Below are positions 35,344 through 45,315 of a DNA stretch of 64,000 nucleotides, one piece after another. Each line of letters opens with the position of its first letter. Position 1 is the first letter of the stretch. The notes beneath the pieces were generated by a model. The model was not told the DNA's origin. It made no database searches and saw only the letters and a list, made by a program, of their open reading frames with translations. Source of the DNA: Acidisphaera sp. S103 (GTDB lineage Bacteria; Pseudomonadota; Alphaproteobacteria; Acetobacterales; Acetobacteraceae). The stretch is taken from contig NZ_LMUJ01000042.1 of assembly GCF_009765975.1 (NCBI RefSeq), positions 1-64,000 of the forward strand. Direction: 5' to 3'. A program made the position numbers and the translations under genes.

Positions 35344-35387
35344 GCGCCGTGCGCTTTCGAATCCGCCTTGATGCGGCTTGCTGCCAC
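35340..35387 (-). CDS. Possible 15-codon leader peptide coupled to the EamA gene
   Basis: A short frame begins with GTG at 35387 behind GGGGAGGAAACAACA, the best ribosome site nearby, and encodes VAASRIKADSKAHGA before TGA at 35340. That TGA overlaps the GTG of the transporter (GTGA). It is either a leader peptide that couples translation, or the true N-terminus of the transporter separated from it by a one-base frameshift. It is too short for homology to decide. Confidence 0.4.
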   Translation of the reverse strand: MAASRIKADSKAHGA

Positions 35388-35944
35388 TGTTGTTTCCTCC
35401 CCTTTCGGGCGTAACGACACAGGCTGCCATGGAAGCGGGGACGCGGATAGCACCGAGCGGGTTGGTTAACACTCGGTTGGCGTGATGGCAGTATGCGGTG
35501 CTCTCCGTGGTTGGCGGAGACGGCCGAGTCAGGCTGGGTGAGGGGCGACGATCATGATCATGACGGATGTGCGGAGAGGTATCACCAACAGAGCAACGGG
35601 GCGGATGGAAACGGCCTGATGCCATCTCGCGCTGCGATCCGCTCTTGCTTCGTGGTGTTTCGCCCCAGTGCTCCGCCATGGCCCGGCGGCAGTGACACGT
35701 GCTGGTTCGGCGCCTGGTGGTTCGGCGCCATGACGCATCAACTGTCGCCGAGCCATGACGAAACAACTGGCGCCGAACCATGACGAATCGACTGAGGCCA
35801 AGTCATGACACATCAACTGAGGTCGGGTCATGACGAACCGACTGAGGCCGGGCCATGACGGACCCGCTGACGCCGCCTTGCCATAACAATGACCACACGG
35901 ACTTCTCCTCGATTCGCGCACGGATCGGTGCGGCGGATCGAGTC
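35344..35944. other. 600-bp interval without a main gene, holding tandem repeats
   Basis: The stretch contains the EamA leader, the presumed promoters of the divergent transporter genes, and the 25-bp tandem array at 35729-35878. Between 35390 and 35728 there is no reading frame with a family-like product. The composition is somewhat less GC-biased than neighbouring genes. Confidence 0.5.
35729..35878 (+). repeat. Six-copy 25-bp tandem repeat
   Basis: Units start at 35729, 35754, 35779, 35804, 35829 and 35854, exactly 25 bases apart. The consensus begins CATGACGAATCAACTGAGGC; each copy differs by a few bases and the last is most diverged. As 25 is not a multiple of three it is not a protein repeat. 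An upstream GGTTCGGCGCC duplication at 35703-35729 borders it. It ends 66 bp before the start of the membrane protein gene, so it lies in or near that promoter. Confidence 0.85.
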
Positions 35945-37387
35945 ATGAAACCATGGCACCTCCCCTCCCGCGACACGGCCAGTGCCACCGCCTACCTCCT
36001 GGCCTGGGCCGCCACCCTGCTGGACCAGTTCGGCCGCCTGCCGGTGGCGGGCGACCTGGGCGGCATCGCCATGCTGATCTTCCTGATCCTCGAATTCCCC
36101 CGCCAGCGCCGCTACGCGCAAATCCTCTTCCTGGCTCTGACCGGCATCGGCCTGATCGGGGTCGTCATCGCTGCCGATCCCATCCCCCTGTTCCTGTCCG
36201 CCTGGCGCCGAGGCGCCGCTTACGGGGCCTTTTTCCTCGCCTTGTCGTCCCTCCGCGACGCCGCCGAGACCAGCAAACTGGTCCGCCGCTGCGGCCGGCA
36301 CCTCGTCGCCCAACCGCCCGGCCGGCGCTATGCGGCCCTGACCGCCGGCGGCCATCTGTTCGGCATTATCCTGTCCTATGGTGCGATCGAGCTGCTCGGC
36401 GCCATGGTCATGCGCGCCAACACATTGCTGGCCGCCGGTGGGTCGGAAGCCACGCGCGCGTTGCGGACCCGCCGCATGCTGATGGCGATCTACCGCGGCT
36501 TCGCGGTGATGAACTGCTGGAGTCCGCTGAATCTGATGACCGCCGTCGTCTCCACCGCCGTCCCGGCGGCGCCGATGCGGTTGCTGCTACCGATTGCGTT
36601 CATCGTCTCCATTGGCATGGCCGCGATCGGCCGGCTGGAGGACCGTCTCTCGGCCACACGGCTGTCGCCACCCCGCCCGCTCACGTCCGGCACGGCAAGG
36701 CCACAAACCACCGAATCCTGGTCGATTCACCTGCGCATCGTCGCCCTCGTTGCCCTGGTCATGCTGCTCGCCGAACTCGGCAGCATTGTGCTGGGCGTCT
36801 CCCTGGTCGCCGCCGTCACCCTGATCGTCCCGCTGGTCGGCCTCGGCTGGGCCATCGCCCAGGCCTGGACCTTCGTCGTCACCGCCCACCCGCTGGCCCG
36901 CACCGCCGCCATCCTGAAACGCCGGGCCGGCCGGTTCGCCCTGCGCGTGCCCAGCTTCCGGTCGGAGGCGACCGTCCTCGCCGGCTCCGGCTTCATGGGC
37001 GTCGCGGTCGGAGGCGCCCTGCCAGCCGCCGGCCTCGCCCCGTTCATCGCCCACCTGCCGCCAGTCGCCGTCCCGCTGCTGGTGCCGGTCATCCTGATCG
37101 CCACCGGCCAACTCGGCCTCAACCCAGTCGCCGTGGTCGCCCTGCTGGGTGCGGCGATGCCGGACCCCACCGCGTTCGGCATCTCCCCCACCGTCCTTGC
37201 CTTCGCCTGCATGCTGGGGTGGGGCCTGGCGGTGAACATGACGCCGATGTCTGCCTCGGCCATCACCACCGCCCGCTGGGCTGGGGTTTCCCCCTGGACC
37301 GTCAGCACCGCGTGGAACGCGACCTTCACCTTTTCCGCCCTGCTTCTGTCATGGCTCGCGATCGGGGCGATGTTCATCCTTCTTTAA
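35945..37387 (+). CDS. Polytopic membrane protein, possible ion-transporter (CitMHS/ArsB-like) type
   Basis: The 480-residue protein has about eleven to thirteen hydrophobic segments and two similar halves: FGIILSYGAIELLGAMVMRANTLLAAGG, MNCWSPLNLMTAVVSTAVP, and in the second half VLAGSGFMGVAVGGALPAAGLAPFI with PDPTAFGISPTVLAFACMLGWGLAVNMTPMSASAI. This is the general pattern of the ion-transporter superfamily (ArsB, CitM, DcuC-like), so an organic-anion or ion transporter is plausible, but no family was firmly identified. ATG 35945 is chosen; an in-frame ATG at 35855 inside the tandem repeats would add 30 residues. It lies directly behind the 25-bp repeat array. Confidence 0.65.
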   Translation: MKPWHLPSRDTASATAYLLAWAATLLDQFGRLPVAGDLGGIAMLIFLILEFPRQRRYAQILFLALTGIGLIGVVIAADPIPLFLSAWRRGAAYGAFFLALSSLRDAAETSKLVRRCGRHLVAQPPGRRYAALTAGGHLFGIILSYGAIELLGAMVMRANTLLAAGGSEATRALRTRRMLMAIYRGFAVMNCWSPLNLMTAVVSTAVPAAPMRLLLPIAFIVSIGMAAIGRLEDRLSATRLSPPRPLTSGTARPQTTESWSIHLRIVALVALVMLLAELGSIVLGVSLVAAVTLIVPLVGLGWAIAQAWTFVVTAHPLARTAAILKRRAGRFALRVPSFRSEATVLAGSGFMGVAVGGALPAAGLAPFIAHLPPVAVPLLVPVILIATGQLGLNPVAVVALLGAAMPDPTAFGISPTVLAFACMLGWGLAVNMTPMSASAITTARWAGVSPWTVSTAWNATFTFSALLLSWLAIGAMFILL

Positions 37388-37429
37388 CCAGTCACCCGTA
37401 GTGTCGTCTCATTCCGCTGGGAGACAGTC

Positions 37430-39811
37430 ATGGGATGGTTCAACGCGCCGGTTCGCCTGATCCGCGACCTGCCGATCGGGTTCAAGCTGACGCTGACCGT
37501 CGTCGGCGCGCTGGCGTTGCTGACGGGCGTATCGCTGTTCGCACTCAACCGGCTCGATTTCGTGACCGCGTTGCAGGAAAAAGTCACGGCGCAGTCGGTG
37601 GTCGAGCATCAGGTCCAGCTCAGCCTGCTCGCGGCGCAAGACCTTCGCGTGATCAGCCGCGAAATGCAGGTGCAGCAGACCGTGACCGGTGTCCGCACCG
37701 CGCTGAAGCGGGCGACGAAGCAGACCGACATCGCCGCGTCATTGATGCATGAGGTGCAAGCGGGTCCCGACCAGACACTGCTGGACGATGCTTTGACCCA
37801 GCTCAATGCCCTGATGAGTGCCGTCAAGAAGGCCGCCGACCTTCGTATCAGCATGCTGGACGCTCGCCAGGTGCGGTTGTTTCGCGCTCGGCCGGTGTTC
37901 GAAACCGCCCTGACGACGCTGGTGACCGAGCTCGCCCGCGGCGGCGCGTTGGATACCGGGGTCGACGCGGTGCGCGATACCACCGCACAGACCGCCCATG
38001 TGGACCAGCACGACCCGACGCTGGAAGCGATCAACCGCTACCGCCTGGCCATGAGCCGCCTGGAAGCGTCCGCGATGATGTTCATGGTCACCGGTTCGGG
38101 ATCGGCCGCCAACGACGTCCGCGACGCCACGGCCGATGCGACCGCCAGCATGGCGACCGTGCTGTCCGGCCCCGTACCGGATTCCATCAAGGCCGACGCC
38201 CGCCTGGTGGACAGCATCGGCAAGTCCATCGCCGGCGCCTCTGCCGAACTGATCACCATGTCGCGGCAATTGGACCAGGTGGCCGGGGCCGACGTCGAAA
38301 CCGCCAGCCAGGCCATGAGCGCCGCCTTCGAGAAGCTTGCCGAAACGGCCGCGGATCGTCAGCGGTCGGCTTCGCAAACCGCGCTGGCAGCGGGACGGCG
38401 GGCATCGGACGATATCCTGATGATGGTTGGCGCCATCACCCTGCTGATGGTCACCCTGGGCACGATCGTAATCCGCATGCTGGCCGGACCGATCCGCCGG
38501 CTGACCCGCATCGTCCAGGCGATCGCCGGCGGCAAGACCGACGAAGCGGTGCCCTATACCGCATGGCGCGACGAGATCGGCCGGATGGCCGCGGCCGTCG
38601 AGACCTTGCGTGAAGTGATGCGGCAGACCTTCATCCAGACCCAGATGATCGAGCAGTTGCCAGTCGGCGTCATGACCGCCGAACCGACCGGTGAATTCCG
38701 CATTACCTACCTGAATGCCGAGGCGCGGCAGATCTTCGAAACGGTGAAGGACGCGATCAGCGTTCCGGCCAGCGAACTGGTTGGCCAGACCATCGACGTC
38801 TTCAGTTCGAATGCGCGGCACCAGCGCGACCTGGTCGCCGATCCAACCAACCTGCCGCATCGCGAGCGGATCAAGATGGGGCCAGAAACACTCGACCTGC
38901 GGATCAGTGCGATGCATGACCGGAATGGTGGCTATGCCGGACCATTGCTGACATGGCACCGGGCAACCGGGCAGGTCCGCCTGGTGGACCAGTTCGAGGA
39001 AAGCGTCGGCACCATTGCCCGCGCCGTCGCCGAGTCGGCCGACGGCATGCGGCATGCCGCCCAGGTGATGCGAGAGAGTGCCATCACTGCCGGCCAACGC
39101 ACCCTGGCGGTGTCGACCGCCTCCGACCAGGCCTCGCAAAGCGTCAGCACCGCGGCCGCTGGTGCGGAGGAAGTCGCGGCCTCGGTTGCCGAGATCGCCC
39201 GCCAGGTCGCGGAATCCGCCCAGATCGCCGGGATGGCCGTGGCCGAGGCGCAGGCGACCGACGCCAGCGTCAGCAGCCTGAGCGAGGCCGCCGACCGGAT
39301 CAGCGCGGTGGTCCGGCTGATCAGCGACATCGCCGCCCGCACCAACCTGCTGGCCCTGAACGCCACGATCGAGGCGGCCAGGGCGGGCGATGCCGGCAAA
39401 GGCTTCGCCGTGGTTGCCGGTGAGGTGAAGAACCTGGCGACCCAGACCGCGAAAGCGACGCAGGAGATCGGCGGGCAGATCGCCGCCATGCAGCAGGCGA
39501 CCAGTCAGGCGGTGACCGCGCTGCGATCCATCAGTGGCACCATCCAGCGGATGAATGAGATCGCCTCGGTGATCGCCGGTTCGGTCGAGACCCAGGGCGA
39601 GGCAACCAAATCGATCGCCCAGGCCGTGCAACATGCCGCCGCCGGAACCGCCGAGGTCAACAGCAATATCGCCGCCGTCACCCACGTGGTGGAGGAGACG
39701 GGCAGCCGGGCCGGTGGCGTGCTGGACGCGGCGACAGAAATGACTCGGCAGGCGACGGTGCTGAAGGACGAAGTGGCGAACTTCCTGGTCGCGGTACAGC
39801 AGGCGGCTTGA
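37430..39811 (+). CDS. Methyl-accepting chemotaxis protein with HAMP, PAS-like and MA domains
   Basis: This 793-residue chemoreceptor has a first membrane helix near residues 18-40, a periplasmic helical sensor region to about residue 330, a second helix near 330-350 and a HAMP domain ([22 protein letters not shown]) near 355-405. A PAS-like segment follows ([32 protein letters not shown]), then the signalling hairpin with [41 protein letters not shown] near residues 640-680. No C-terminal CheR-binding pentapeptide is seen. It would feed a CheA/CheW complex, none of which is in the window. ATG 37430 is preceded by GGGAGACAGTC. Confidence 0.9.
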   Translation: MGWFNAPVRLIRDLPIGFKLTLTVVGALALLTGVSLFALNRLDFVTALQEKVTAQSVVEHQVQLSLLAAQDLRVISREMQVQQTVTGVRTALKRATKQTDIAASLMHEVQAGPDQTLLDDALTQLNALMSAVKKAADLRISMLDARQVRLFRARPVFETALTTLVTELARGGALDTGVDAVRDTTAQTAHVDQHDPTLEAINRYRLAMSRLEASAMMFMVTGSGSAANDVRDATADATASMATVLSGPVPDSIKADARLVDSIGKSIAGASAELITMSRQLDQVAGADVETASQAMSAAFEKLAETAADRQRSASQTALAAGRRASDDILMMVGAITLLMVTLGTIVIRMLAGPIRRLTRIVQAIAGGKTDEAVPYTAWRDEIGRMAAAVETLREVMRQTFIQTQMIEQLPVGVMTAEPTGEFRITYLNAEARQIFETVKDAISVPASELVGQTIDVFSSNARHQRDLVADPTNLPHRERIKMGPETLDLRISAMHDRNGGYAGPLLTWHRATGQVRLVDQFEESVGTIARAVAESADGMRHAAQVMRESAITAGQRTLAVSTASDQASQSVSTAAAGAEEVAASVAEIARQVAESAQIAGMAVAEAQATDASVSSLSEAADRISAVVRLISDIAARTNLLALNATIEAARAGDAGKGFAVVAGEVKNLATQTAKATQEIGGQIAAMQQATSQAVTALRSISGTIQRMNEIASVIAGSVETQGEATKSIAQAVQHAAAGTAEVNSNIAAVTHVVEETGSRAGGVLDAATEMTRQATVLKDEVANFLVAVQQAA

Positions 39812-39927
39812 TGAAGATCCGGGGCTTTGCCCGGGCCGGCGCCCGCTTCGATCCCGTAAACAGCCTGACGCGTTGACCGGAGGCCTTGTCTTCCGTCCGG
39901 CCCCGACAGGCTGTAGGGTCCGCCGCC

Positions 39928-40407
39928 ATGGAGCCGTTTTGGAAGACCAAATCGCTGGACCAGATGACCAGGGAAGAATGGGAATCCCTGTGCGACGGCT
40001 GTGGCCGTTGCTGCCTGCACAAGCTGCGGCATGAGGACACGAATGAGCTCGCTTTCACTAACGTCGCCTGCCGCCTGCTGGATCTGCATTCCTGCCAGTG
40101 CAGCGACTATCCGCGCCGGCGCATGCGGGTGCCGGATTGCGTCAGCCTGACGCCGGAGGCCTTAAAGGAAATCGACTGGCTGCCGCCATCCTGCGCCTAT
40201 CGCCGGGTGGGCGAGGGCAAAGGGCTGGCATGGTGGCATCCGCTGGTGTCGGGCGATCCGGATACCGTGCATCAGGCCGGCGTATCAGTGCGTGGCCGGG
40301 CGGTGAGTGAGCGCTGGGCGGGCGCACTGGAAGATCATGTCGTAGGATGGCCGGGCAAACCGCCCCGCGTCCGGCGGCTCAAGGACGACCTGAAGGAGAC
40401 TGAGTGA
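39928..40407 (+). CDS. YcgN/UPF0260 family cysteine-cluster protein
   Basis: The 159-residue protein matches the YcgN (UPF0260) family: [33 protein letters not shown] with the CxxCxxCC cluster, [20 protein letters not shown] and [24 protein letters not shown]. The Cys pattern suggests a metal or iron-sulphur site; function is not established. Length is usual. Its TGA stop shares one base with the ATG of the next gene, so the two are coupled. The ATG follows CCGCCGCC without a strong ribosome site. Confidence 0.88.
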   Translation: MEPFWKTKSLDQMTREEWESLCDGCGRCCLHKLRHEDTNELAFTNVACRLLDLHSCQCSDYPRRRMRVPDCVSLTPEALKEIDWLPPSCAYRRVGEGKGLAWWHPLVSGDPDTVHQAGVSVRGRAVSERWAGALEDHVVGWPGKPPRVRRLKDDLKETE

Positions 40408-41327
40408 TGTTGAAGGATGCCCTGTACGGCGGGATCAATGCCGCCGTCGTCACCGCGATGAATGCGGACCTGTCGATCGACCTCGATCGCCTGGCCGGCC
40501 ATTGCCGCTGGCTGCTCGCCAACGGCTGCAACGGGCTGGCGGTGCTGGGCACGACCGGTGAAGCCAACAGCCTGGGCATCGAGGAACGCATCGCGGTGCT
40601 GGAGGGCCTCACGGAACGCGGCATCCCGGCGGCGAAGATGCTGCCCGGCACCGGCACGACGGCGATCACCGACACGGTGCGTCTGACCCGCCACGCGGCG
40701 AAACTGGGCTGCCGCGGCGCGCTGCTGCTGCCGCCGTTCTACTACAAGAACCCGTCCGACGACGGGCTGCTGGCGTATTTCAATGAGGTGATCCAGCGGG
40801 TCGGCGGCGACATCAAGATCTACCTGTATAATTTCCCGCAGCAATCGGCGATCCCGTTCTCGGTGGATTTCATCGGCCGGCTGCTGAAGGCCAACCCCGG
40901 CAAGGTGAAGGGCATCAAGGACAGTTCCGGCAACTATGAGAACAGCCTGTCCTACGTGGAAGCGTTCGCCCGCGACGGGTTCGAGGTCTATGCCGGCGAT
41001 GACGGGCTGCTGCTGTCGCTGCTGACCAAGGGCAGTGCCGGGTCGATCACCGCGGCCTCCAACGTCAACTGCGCGCTGGGCGCCGAGGTCTACGCCAACT
41101 GGGACAACGCCAAGGGTTCGGCCGCACAGACGATCCTGTCGGCGACACGCAAGGCGGTGATCTCGCAGCCACTGATCCCGTCGCTGAAGGCGCTGGTCGC
41201 GCGCAACACAGGCGATGCAAGGTGGCTGAACATTCGCCCACCGCACCTGAAGCTGACCGAGGCACAGGCCGCGGCGCTGTTCAGCGCGTTCGATGCCAGC
41301 GGGATCACGCTGGCGAAGGCGGCCTGA
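40407..41327 (+). CDS. Dihydrodipicolinate synthase (DapA) family aldolase
   Basis: This 306-residue protein is a class I aldolase of the DapA/NAL family. The Schiff-base Lys is at residue 171 in VKGIKDSSGN and the Tyr at about 141 in YLYNFPQQ. GTTGEANSLGIEER at residues 48-61 corresponds to the GTTGE motif. Members include DHDPS, N-acetylneuraminate lyase, KDG aldolase and related enzymes; this one has features of the non-DapA group, so the substrate is left open. ATG 40407 overlaps the YcgN stop by one base (TGATG). Length is slightly above DapA (292). Confidence 0.85.
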   Translation: MLKDALYGGINAAVVTAMNADLSIDLDRLAGHCRWLLANGCNGLAVLGTTGEANSLGIEERIAVLEGLTERGIPAAKMLPGTGTTAITDTVRLTRHAAKLGCRGALLLPPFYYKNPSDDGLLAYFNEVIQRVGGDIKIYLYNFPQQSAIPFSVDFIGRLLKANPGKVKGIKDSSGNYENSLSYVEAFARDGFEVYAGDDGLLLSLLTKGSAGSITAASNVNCALGAEVYANWDNAKGSAAQTILSATRKAVISQPLIPSLKALVARNTGDARWLNIRPPHLKLTEAQAAALFSAFDASGITLAKAA

Positions 41328-41428
41328 GGCGACACGCGAGGGGATGGCCCCATCAGGGGTCATCCACGTCCGCGTGGCATCTTGAGATTGCGCAGGTCAT
41401 GCGCATATCCTGCATCAGAGGTGTTGTC

Positions 41429-41695
41429 ATGGCCGACCATGCAGTGATCGCGGGTTACAACCACAAGGCGCCGCGCAGGGCCGTCAATCTGTCGTTGAAC
41501 GAGGATTTGGTATCACGAGCGAAAGCTTTGACCCGGAACCTGTCGGGAACTGTCGAAGAACTTTTGGCCAGCTACGTCAGTAGCAAGCAGGCGCGCAAGC
41601 AGGCGGAAGATGATCAACTCGAAACCGTCATCAACGCCCTGAACGAGCGTCACGAACGCGACGGATTTCTGTCCGACGAATTCTCCAGCCTTTAG
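41429..41695 (+). CDS. ccdA: CcdA-type antitoxin
   Basis: The 88-residue protein has an N-terminal ribbon-helix-helix-like start (HKAPRRAVNLSLNEDLVSRAKALTRNLSGTVEELLASYV) and a C-terminal acidic stretch (HERDGFLSDEFSSL), matching CcdA. In the family CcdA binds DNA to repress the operon and neutralises CcdB through its C-terminus. The ATG 41429 has GAGGTGTTGTC upstream. The toxin gene begins six bases after its stop. A longer reading from 41222 does not match the family. Confidence 0.85.
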   Translation: MADHAVIAGYNHKAPRRAVNLSLNEDLVSRAKALTRNLSGTVEELLASYVSSKQARKQAEDDQLETVINALNERHERDGFLSDEFSSL

Positions 41696-41701
41696 ATTTC
41701 A

Positions 41702-42013
41702 ATGACACAATTCGCCGTCCACAGATATCGCGGGCGCAGCGAAGACATTGTCTTTCTCGTTCAGCTTCAATCCACACGCCTGGAACGATCGGCTGGTCGC
41801 GTAGTCATTCCATTGCTCCGCGTGGGATATCGAGCGCCTCCGGATCATCCGCTCACACCGCGTTTGGTGGCGCAGGGAATGACGGTATATGCGGACCCCC
41901 TGGACATCGCCACGGCCCCTGTGCAGCGACTGGGCGAAGTTCTGCTGGTTCTCCCGGAGAGCGATCAGGATCGGATTATCCGCTCGGTCGATGAGATGCT
42001 CAGCAGAGCGTAG
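41702..42013 (+). CDS. ccdB: CcdB-type gyrase-inhibiting toxin
   Basis: The 103-residue protein matches CcdB: MTQFAVHRY opening, VFLVQLQSTRLERSAGRVVIPLL, the central APPDHPLTPRLVAQGMTVYADPLDIATAPVQRLGE and C-terminal DRIIRSVDEML. CcdB poisons DNA gyrase. The gene pairs with ccdA six bases upstream. A complete frame with no disruption suggests an active pair. CcdAB is typical of plasmids but chromosomal copies are known. Codon use is close to neighbours. Confidence 0.88.
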   Translation: MTQFAVHRYRGRSEDIVFLVQLQSTRLERSAGRVVIPLLRVGYRAPPDHPLTPRLVAQGMTVYADPLDIATAPVQRLGEVLLVLPESDQDRIIRSVDEMLSRA

Positions 42014-42063
42014 ACGCACCGCCGTCCCTGGCTGACCCGCTCGGGACGACGGCTACAATCCCC

Positions 42064-45000
42064 CTACTCCGCCGGCGCCCCAATCGCCCCCTCCACCTCG
42101 GCCGTCCCGCGGCGGCGACCGGCGAACACCCGCCGGATCACCGCGTAGAACACCGGGGTGAAGATCAGCCCGAACCCGGTCACCCCCAGCATGCCGGCGA
42201 ACACCGCGGTGCCCAGCGACTGCCGCATCTCGGCGCCGGCGCCGCTGGCCAGCACCAGCGGGATCACCCCCAGCACGAAGGCGAACGACGTCATCAGGAT
42301 CGGCCGCAACCGGGTCTTCGCCGCCTGGATCGCCGCCTGCATCGCGCTGACGCCGGTTTCCTCGGCCTGCTTAGCGAACTCGACGATCAGGATGGCGTTC
42401 TTCGCCGCCAGCCCGACCAGCACCACGAAGCCGATCTGCGCCAGGATATCGACGTTCATGTCGCGGAACAGCAACCCGGTCACCGCCGCCAGCAGACACA
42501 TCGGCACAATCAGCACGATCGCCAGCGGCAGCGTCCAGCTCTCATACTGCGCCGCCAGCACCAGGAACACGAACAGCACCGACGCGCCGAAGATCAGGAT
42601 CGCCGTGTTGCCCGCCTGGCGCTGCTGATACGCCAGATCGGTCCATTCATACCCGATCCCCGGCGGCAGGCGTTCGGCCGCCAGCTTCTCCATCTGCGTC
42701 AGCGCATAGCCCGACGACACACCCGGCAGCGTGCTGCCCTGCACCTCGGCCGCCGGGAACATGTCATACCGAGGCACGCGATACGGCCCGGTGGTCTTGA
42801 ACAAACGAGCGACCGACCCGATCGGCACCATCTGCCCGCTGGCATTGCGTGTCTTCAGCCGAGCGATGTCGTCGGTGCTGGAGCGGAATTTTGCATCGGC
42901 CTGCGCGGTTACCTCATACGTCCGGCCCAGGTAGTTGAAGTCGTTGATATAGGCCGACCCGAGGTAGACCTGCATCGCCTCGAACACCTGCGACGGAGTC
43001 ACCCCCAGCTTCTGCGCCTTCGCCCGGTCGATATCGGCATAAACACTGGGCGTCCGCGTACTGAACGGCGAGAACACGCCCACCAAACCAGGCACCTGGT
43101 TGGCGGCGGCCGCCATGCCCTGAGCCGCTTTCTCCAGCGCCTCCGGTCCCACGCCGCCGCGATCCTGCAGCATCATCTTAAAGCCGCCGGCGGTGCCGAT
43201 ACCGGCGACCGGTGGCGGCGGGATGGTGATGATGAACGCGTCCTGGATGCTGGACAGCCGCTGCCGCATGTCGTTCAGCACCACGCCGACGCTTTGCCCC
43301 TTGGCAGCCCGCTCATCGGCCGGCATCAGCGGCGAGAAAATCGCACCGGCGTTAGACGCATTGGTGAACGTCGCACCATCGAAGCCGGCGAACGGCACCG
43401 CATGCTCAACCCCGGGCGTGCCGAGGATGATCTGGGTCGCCTTGCGCACCACCGCATCGGTCCGCTCGAGCGACGAACCAGGCGGCAACTGGATGACGGT
43501 GATCAGGTACCCCAGATCCTGATCCGGAATGAACCCCGTGGGGGCCCGATTGAACTGGAACACGGTCAGCCCGATCAACCCGGCATAGACGGTCAGAGCC
43601 AGAGCACTCATGCGGATCAAGCGGGCGGTCAGCTTGCCGTAACGATCCGACAACCACTCGAAAGTGCGGTTGAACACGTTGAAGAAGGCGAACAACGGGC
43701 GCACCAGTAAGCCATGGCGTTTCTGTTCACCATGTTCCTGGTGCGGCCGGAACAGCAGCGCGCACAACGCCGGGCTCAGCGTCAGCGAAATGAAGCAAGA
43801 GATCACGGTGGATGCCGCGATGGTCACCGCGAACTGGCGAAAGAACTGGCCGGAAATGCCGCTGATAAACGCCGACGGAATGAACACCGCGCACAGCGTC
43901 AGCGCGATGGCGATCAGCGCGCCGCCGACCTCGTCCATGGTTCGGTGCGCCGCTTCCCGCGGGCGCATGCCACTTCGAAGGTTTCGTTCGACGTTCTCCA
44001 CCACCACGATGGCGTCATCCACCACGATGCCGACGGCCAGCACCAGGCCGAACAGCGACAAGGTGTTGAGCGAGAAACCCAGCGCCGCGAGGATGGAGAA
44101 CGTGCCGATCAGTGAAATCGGGATCGCGACGATCGGCACGATGGACGCACGCCAGGTCTGCAAGAAGACGATCACCACGATCACAACCAGCCCGACGGCT
44201 TCCAGGATGGTCTTCACCACTTCATGCACCGACTGGGCGATGAACAGCGTGGTGTCGTAGACGATGCTGTATTTCAGGCCCTGCGGGAAATCCTTCGACA
44301 GCTTCTCCATCGTTTCGTGGATGTGCTGGGCGGTGGACAGCGCGTTCGACCCCGGCTGCTGGTAGACCAGGATCGGCACTGCGTTCGCCGTGTCCAGATA
44401 GCCGTTGGCGCCGTAGTCCTGCGCGCCAAGTTCGACACGGCCGATATCGCGCACGCGGGTGATGCGACCTTGGTTGTCGGACTTCACGATGATGTCGGCG
44501 AACTGCGCCGGATCGGTCAGCCGGCCCTTGGTCTCGACGTTCATTTGGAAGGCGCCAGGCGTAGACACCGGCGGCTGCCCCAGCACGCCGGCGGACACCT
44601 GGACGTTCTGCGCCTGCAACGCGGCAACCACCTCACCGGCGGTCAGGTCATGCGCGGCGACCTTGTCGGGATCGAGCCAGATCCGCATCGCATAGTCACG
44701 GCCGCCGAAGATCACCACGTCGCCGACACCGGGCACGCGAGACAGCGCGTCCTTCACATGCAGCGTCGCATAGTTCGACATGTACAACTGATCGCGCGAC
44801 CCATCCGGCGACGACAGATGGATCACCATCAGCATGTCGGGGGAATTCTTCTTCACCGTCACGCCCAGGCGCTGCACCGCGTCCGGCAGCCGCGGCAGGG
44901 CGATGGACACGCGGTTCTGCGTCAGCACCTGCGCGGTATCCAGGTCGGTGCCCAGCTTGAAGGTGACGGTGATGGTCAGATTGCCATCGCCGGTGGCCTG

Positions 45001-45246
45001 GCTGGTGAAGTACTGCATGTTCTCGACGCCGTTGATCTGCTGTTCCAGCGGCGTGGCCACGGTCTGGCTGATCACCTCGGCGGACGCACCGGGATAGCTG
45101 GCGGTCACCTGGATGGTGGGCGGCGCGATCTCGGGGTACTGCGCGATCGGCAGGATGAAGTAGGCGACGGTGCCGACGATGGTGATGAACGCGGCCAGCA
45201 CGGTCGCGAAGATCGGCCGGTCGATGAAGAAATGTGAAAGGCGCAT
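42064..45246 (-). CDS. RND multidrug efflux permease (AcrB/MexB type)
   Basis: The 1060-residue inner-membrane protein is an HAE1-family RND pump. It starts MRLSHFFIDRPIFATVLAAFITIVG and has twelve helices with two large periplasmic loops. The proton-relay Asp pair is in AVGIVVDDAIVVVENVERNL near residue 405. The sequence AEVEGAIGAPAE ends the protein. Length is usual. It is the last of the tetR-MFP-RND unit; the adaptor gene is 69 bp upstream. No outer-membrane channel gene is near, so it probably uses one encoded elsewhere. Substrates are not predictable. Confidence 0.93.
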   Translation of the reverse strand: MRLSHFFIDRPIFATVLAAFITIVGTVAYFILPIAQYPEIAPPTIQVTASYPGASAEVISQTVATPLEQQINGVENMQYFTSQATGDGNLTITVTFKLGTDLDTAQVLTQNRVSIALPRLPDAVQRLGVTVKKNSPDMLMVIHLSSPDGSRDQLYMSNYATLHVKDALSRVPGVGDVVIFGGRDYAMRIWLDPDKVAAHDLTAGEVVAALQAQNVQVSAGVLGQPPVSTPGAFQMNVETKGRLTDPAQFADIIVKSDNQGRITRVRDIGRVELGAQDYGANGYLDTANAVPILVYQQPGSNALSTAQHIHETMEKLSKDFPQGLKYSIVYDTTLFIAQSVHEVVKTILEAVGLVVIVVIVFLQTWRASIVPIVAIPISLIGTFSILAALGFSLNTLSLFGLVLAVGIVVDDAIVVVENVERNLRSGMRPREAAHRTMDEVGGALIAIALTLCAVFIPSAFISGISGQFFRQFAVTIAASTVISCFISLTLSPALCALLFRPHQEHGEQKRHGLLVRPLFAFFNVFNRTFEWLSDRYGKLTARLIRMSALALTVYAGLIGLTVFQFNRAPTGFIPDQDLGYLITVIQLPPGSSLERTDAVVRKATQIILGTPGVEHAVPFAGFDGATFTNASNAGAIFSPLMPADERAAKGQSVGVVLNDMRQRLSSIQDAFIITIPPPPVAGIGTAGGFKMMLQDRGGVGPEALEKAAQGMAAAANQVPGLVGVFSPFSTRTPSVYADIDRAKAQKLGVTPSQVFEAMQVYLGSAYINDFNYLGRTYEVTAQADAKFRSSTDDIARLKTRNASGQMVPIGSVARLFKTTGPYRVPRYDMFPAAEVQGSTLPGVSSGYALTQMEKLAAERLPPGIGYEWTDLAYQQRQAGNTAILIFGASVLFVFLVLAAQYESWTLPLAIVLIVPMCLLAAVTGLLFRDMNVDILAQIGFVVLVGLAAKNAILIVEFAKQAEETGVSAMQAAIQAAKTRLRPILMTSFAFVLGVIPLVLASGAGAEMRQSLGTAVFAGMLGVTGFGLIFTPVFYAVIRRVFAGRRRGTAEVEGAIGAPAE

Positions 45247-45315
45247 AACAAGGCGCTCCTGCGTATTGCTTTCAGGTGAAAGCAATACGGTATGGTTACG
45301 ATACGATCGGTTGGC

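Noticed and set aside
35855-35944. N-terminal extension of the large membrane protein from ATG 35855
   Set aside because: This reading starts inside the last unit of the 25-bp tandem repeat and gives a polar stretch not like a transporter N-terminus; ATG 35945 is preferred.
37739-39685. Long minus-strand open frame opposite the chemoreceptor gene
   Set aside because: Composition (Gly/Asp/His-rich, no domain) shows it to be the complement of the real gene.
41429-42013. CcdAB pair as sign of an integrated plasmid
   Set aside because: No replication, partition, conjugation or integrase genes are nearby and base composition matches the surroundings.
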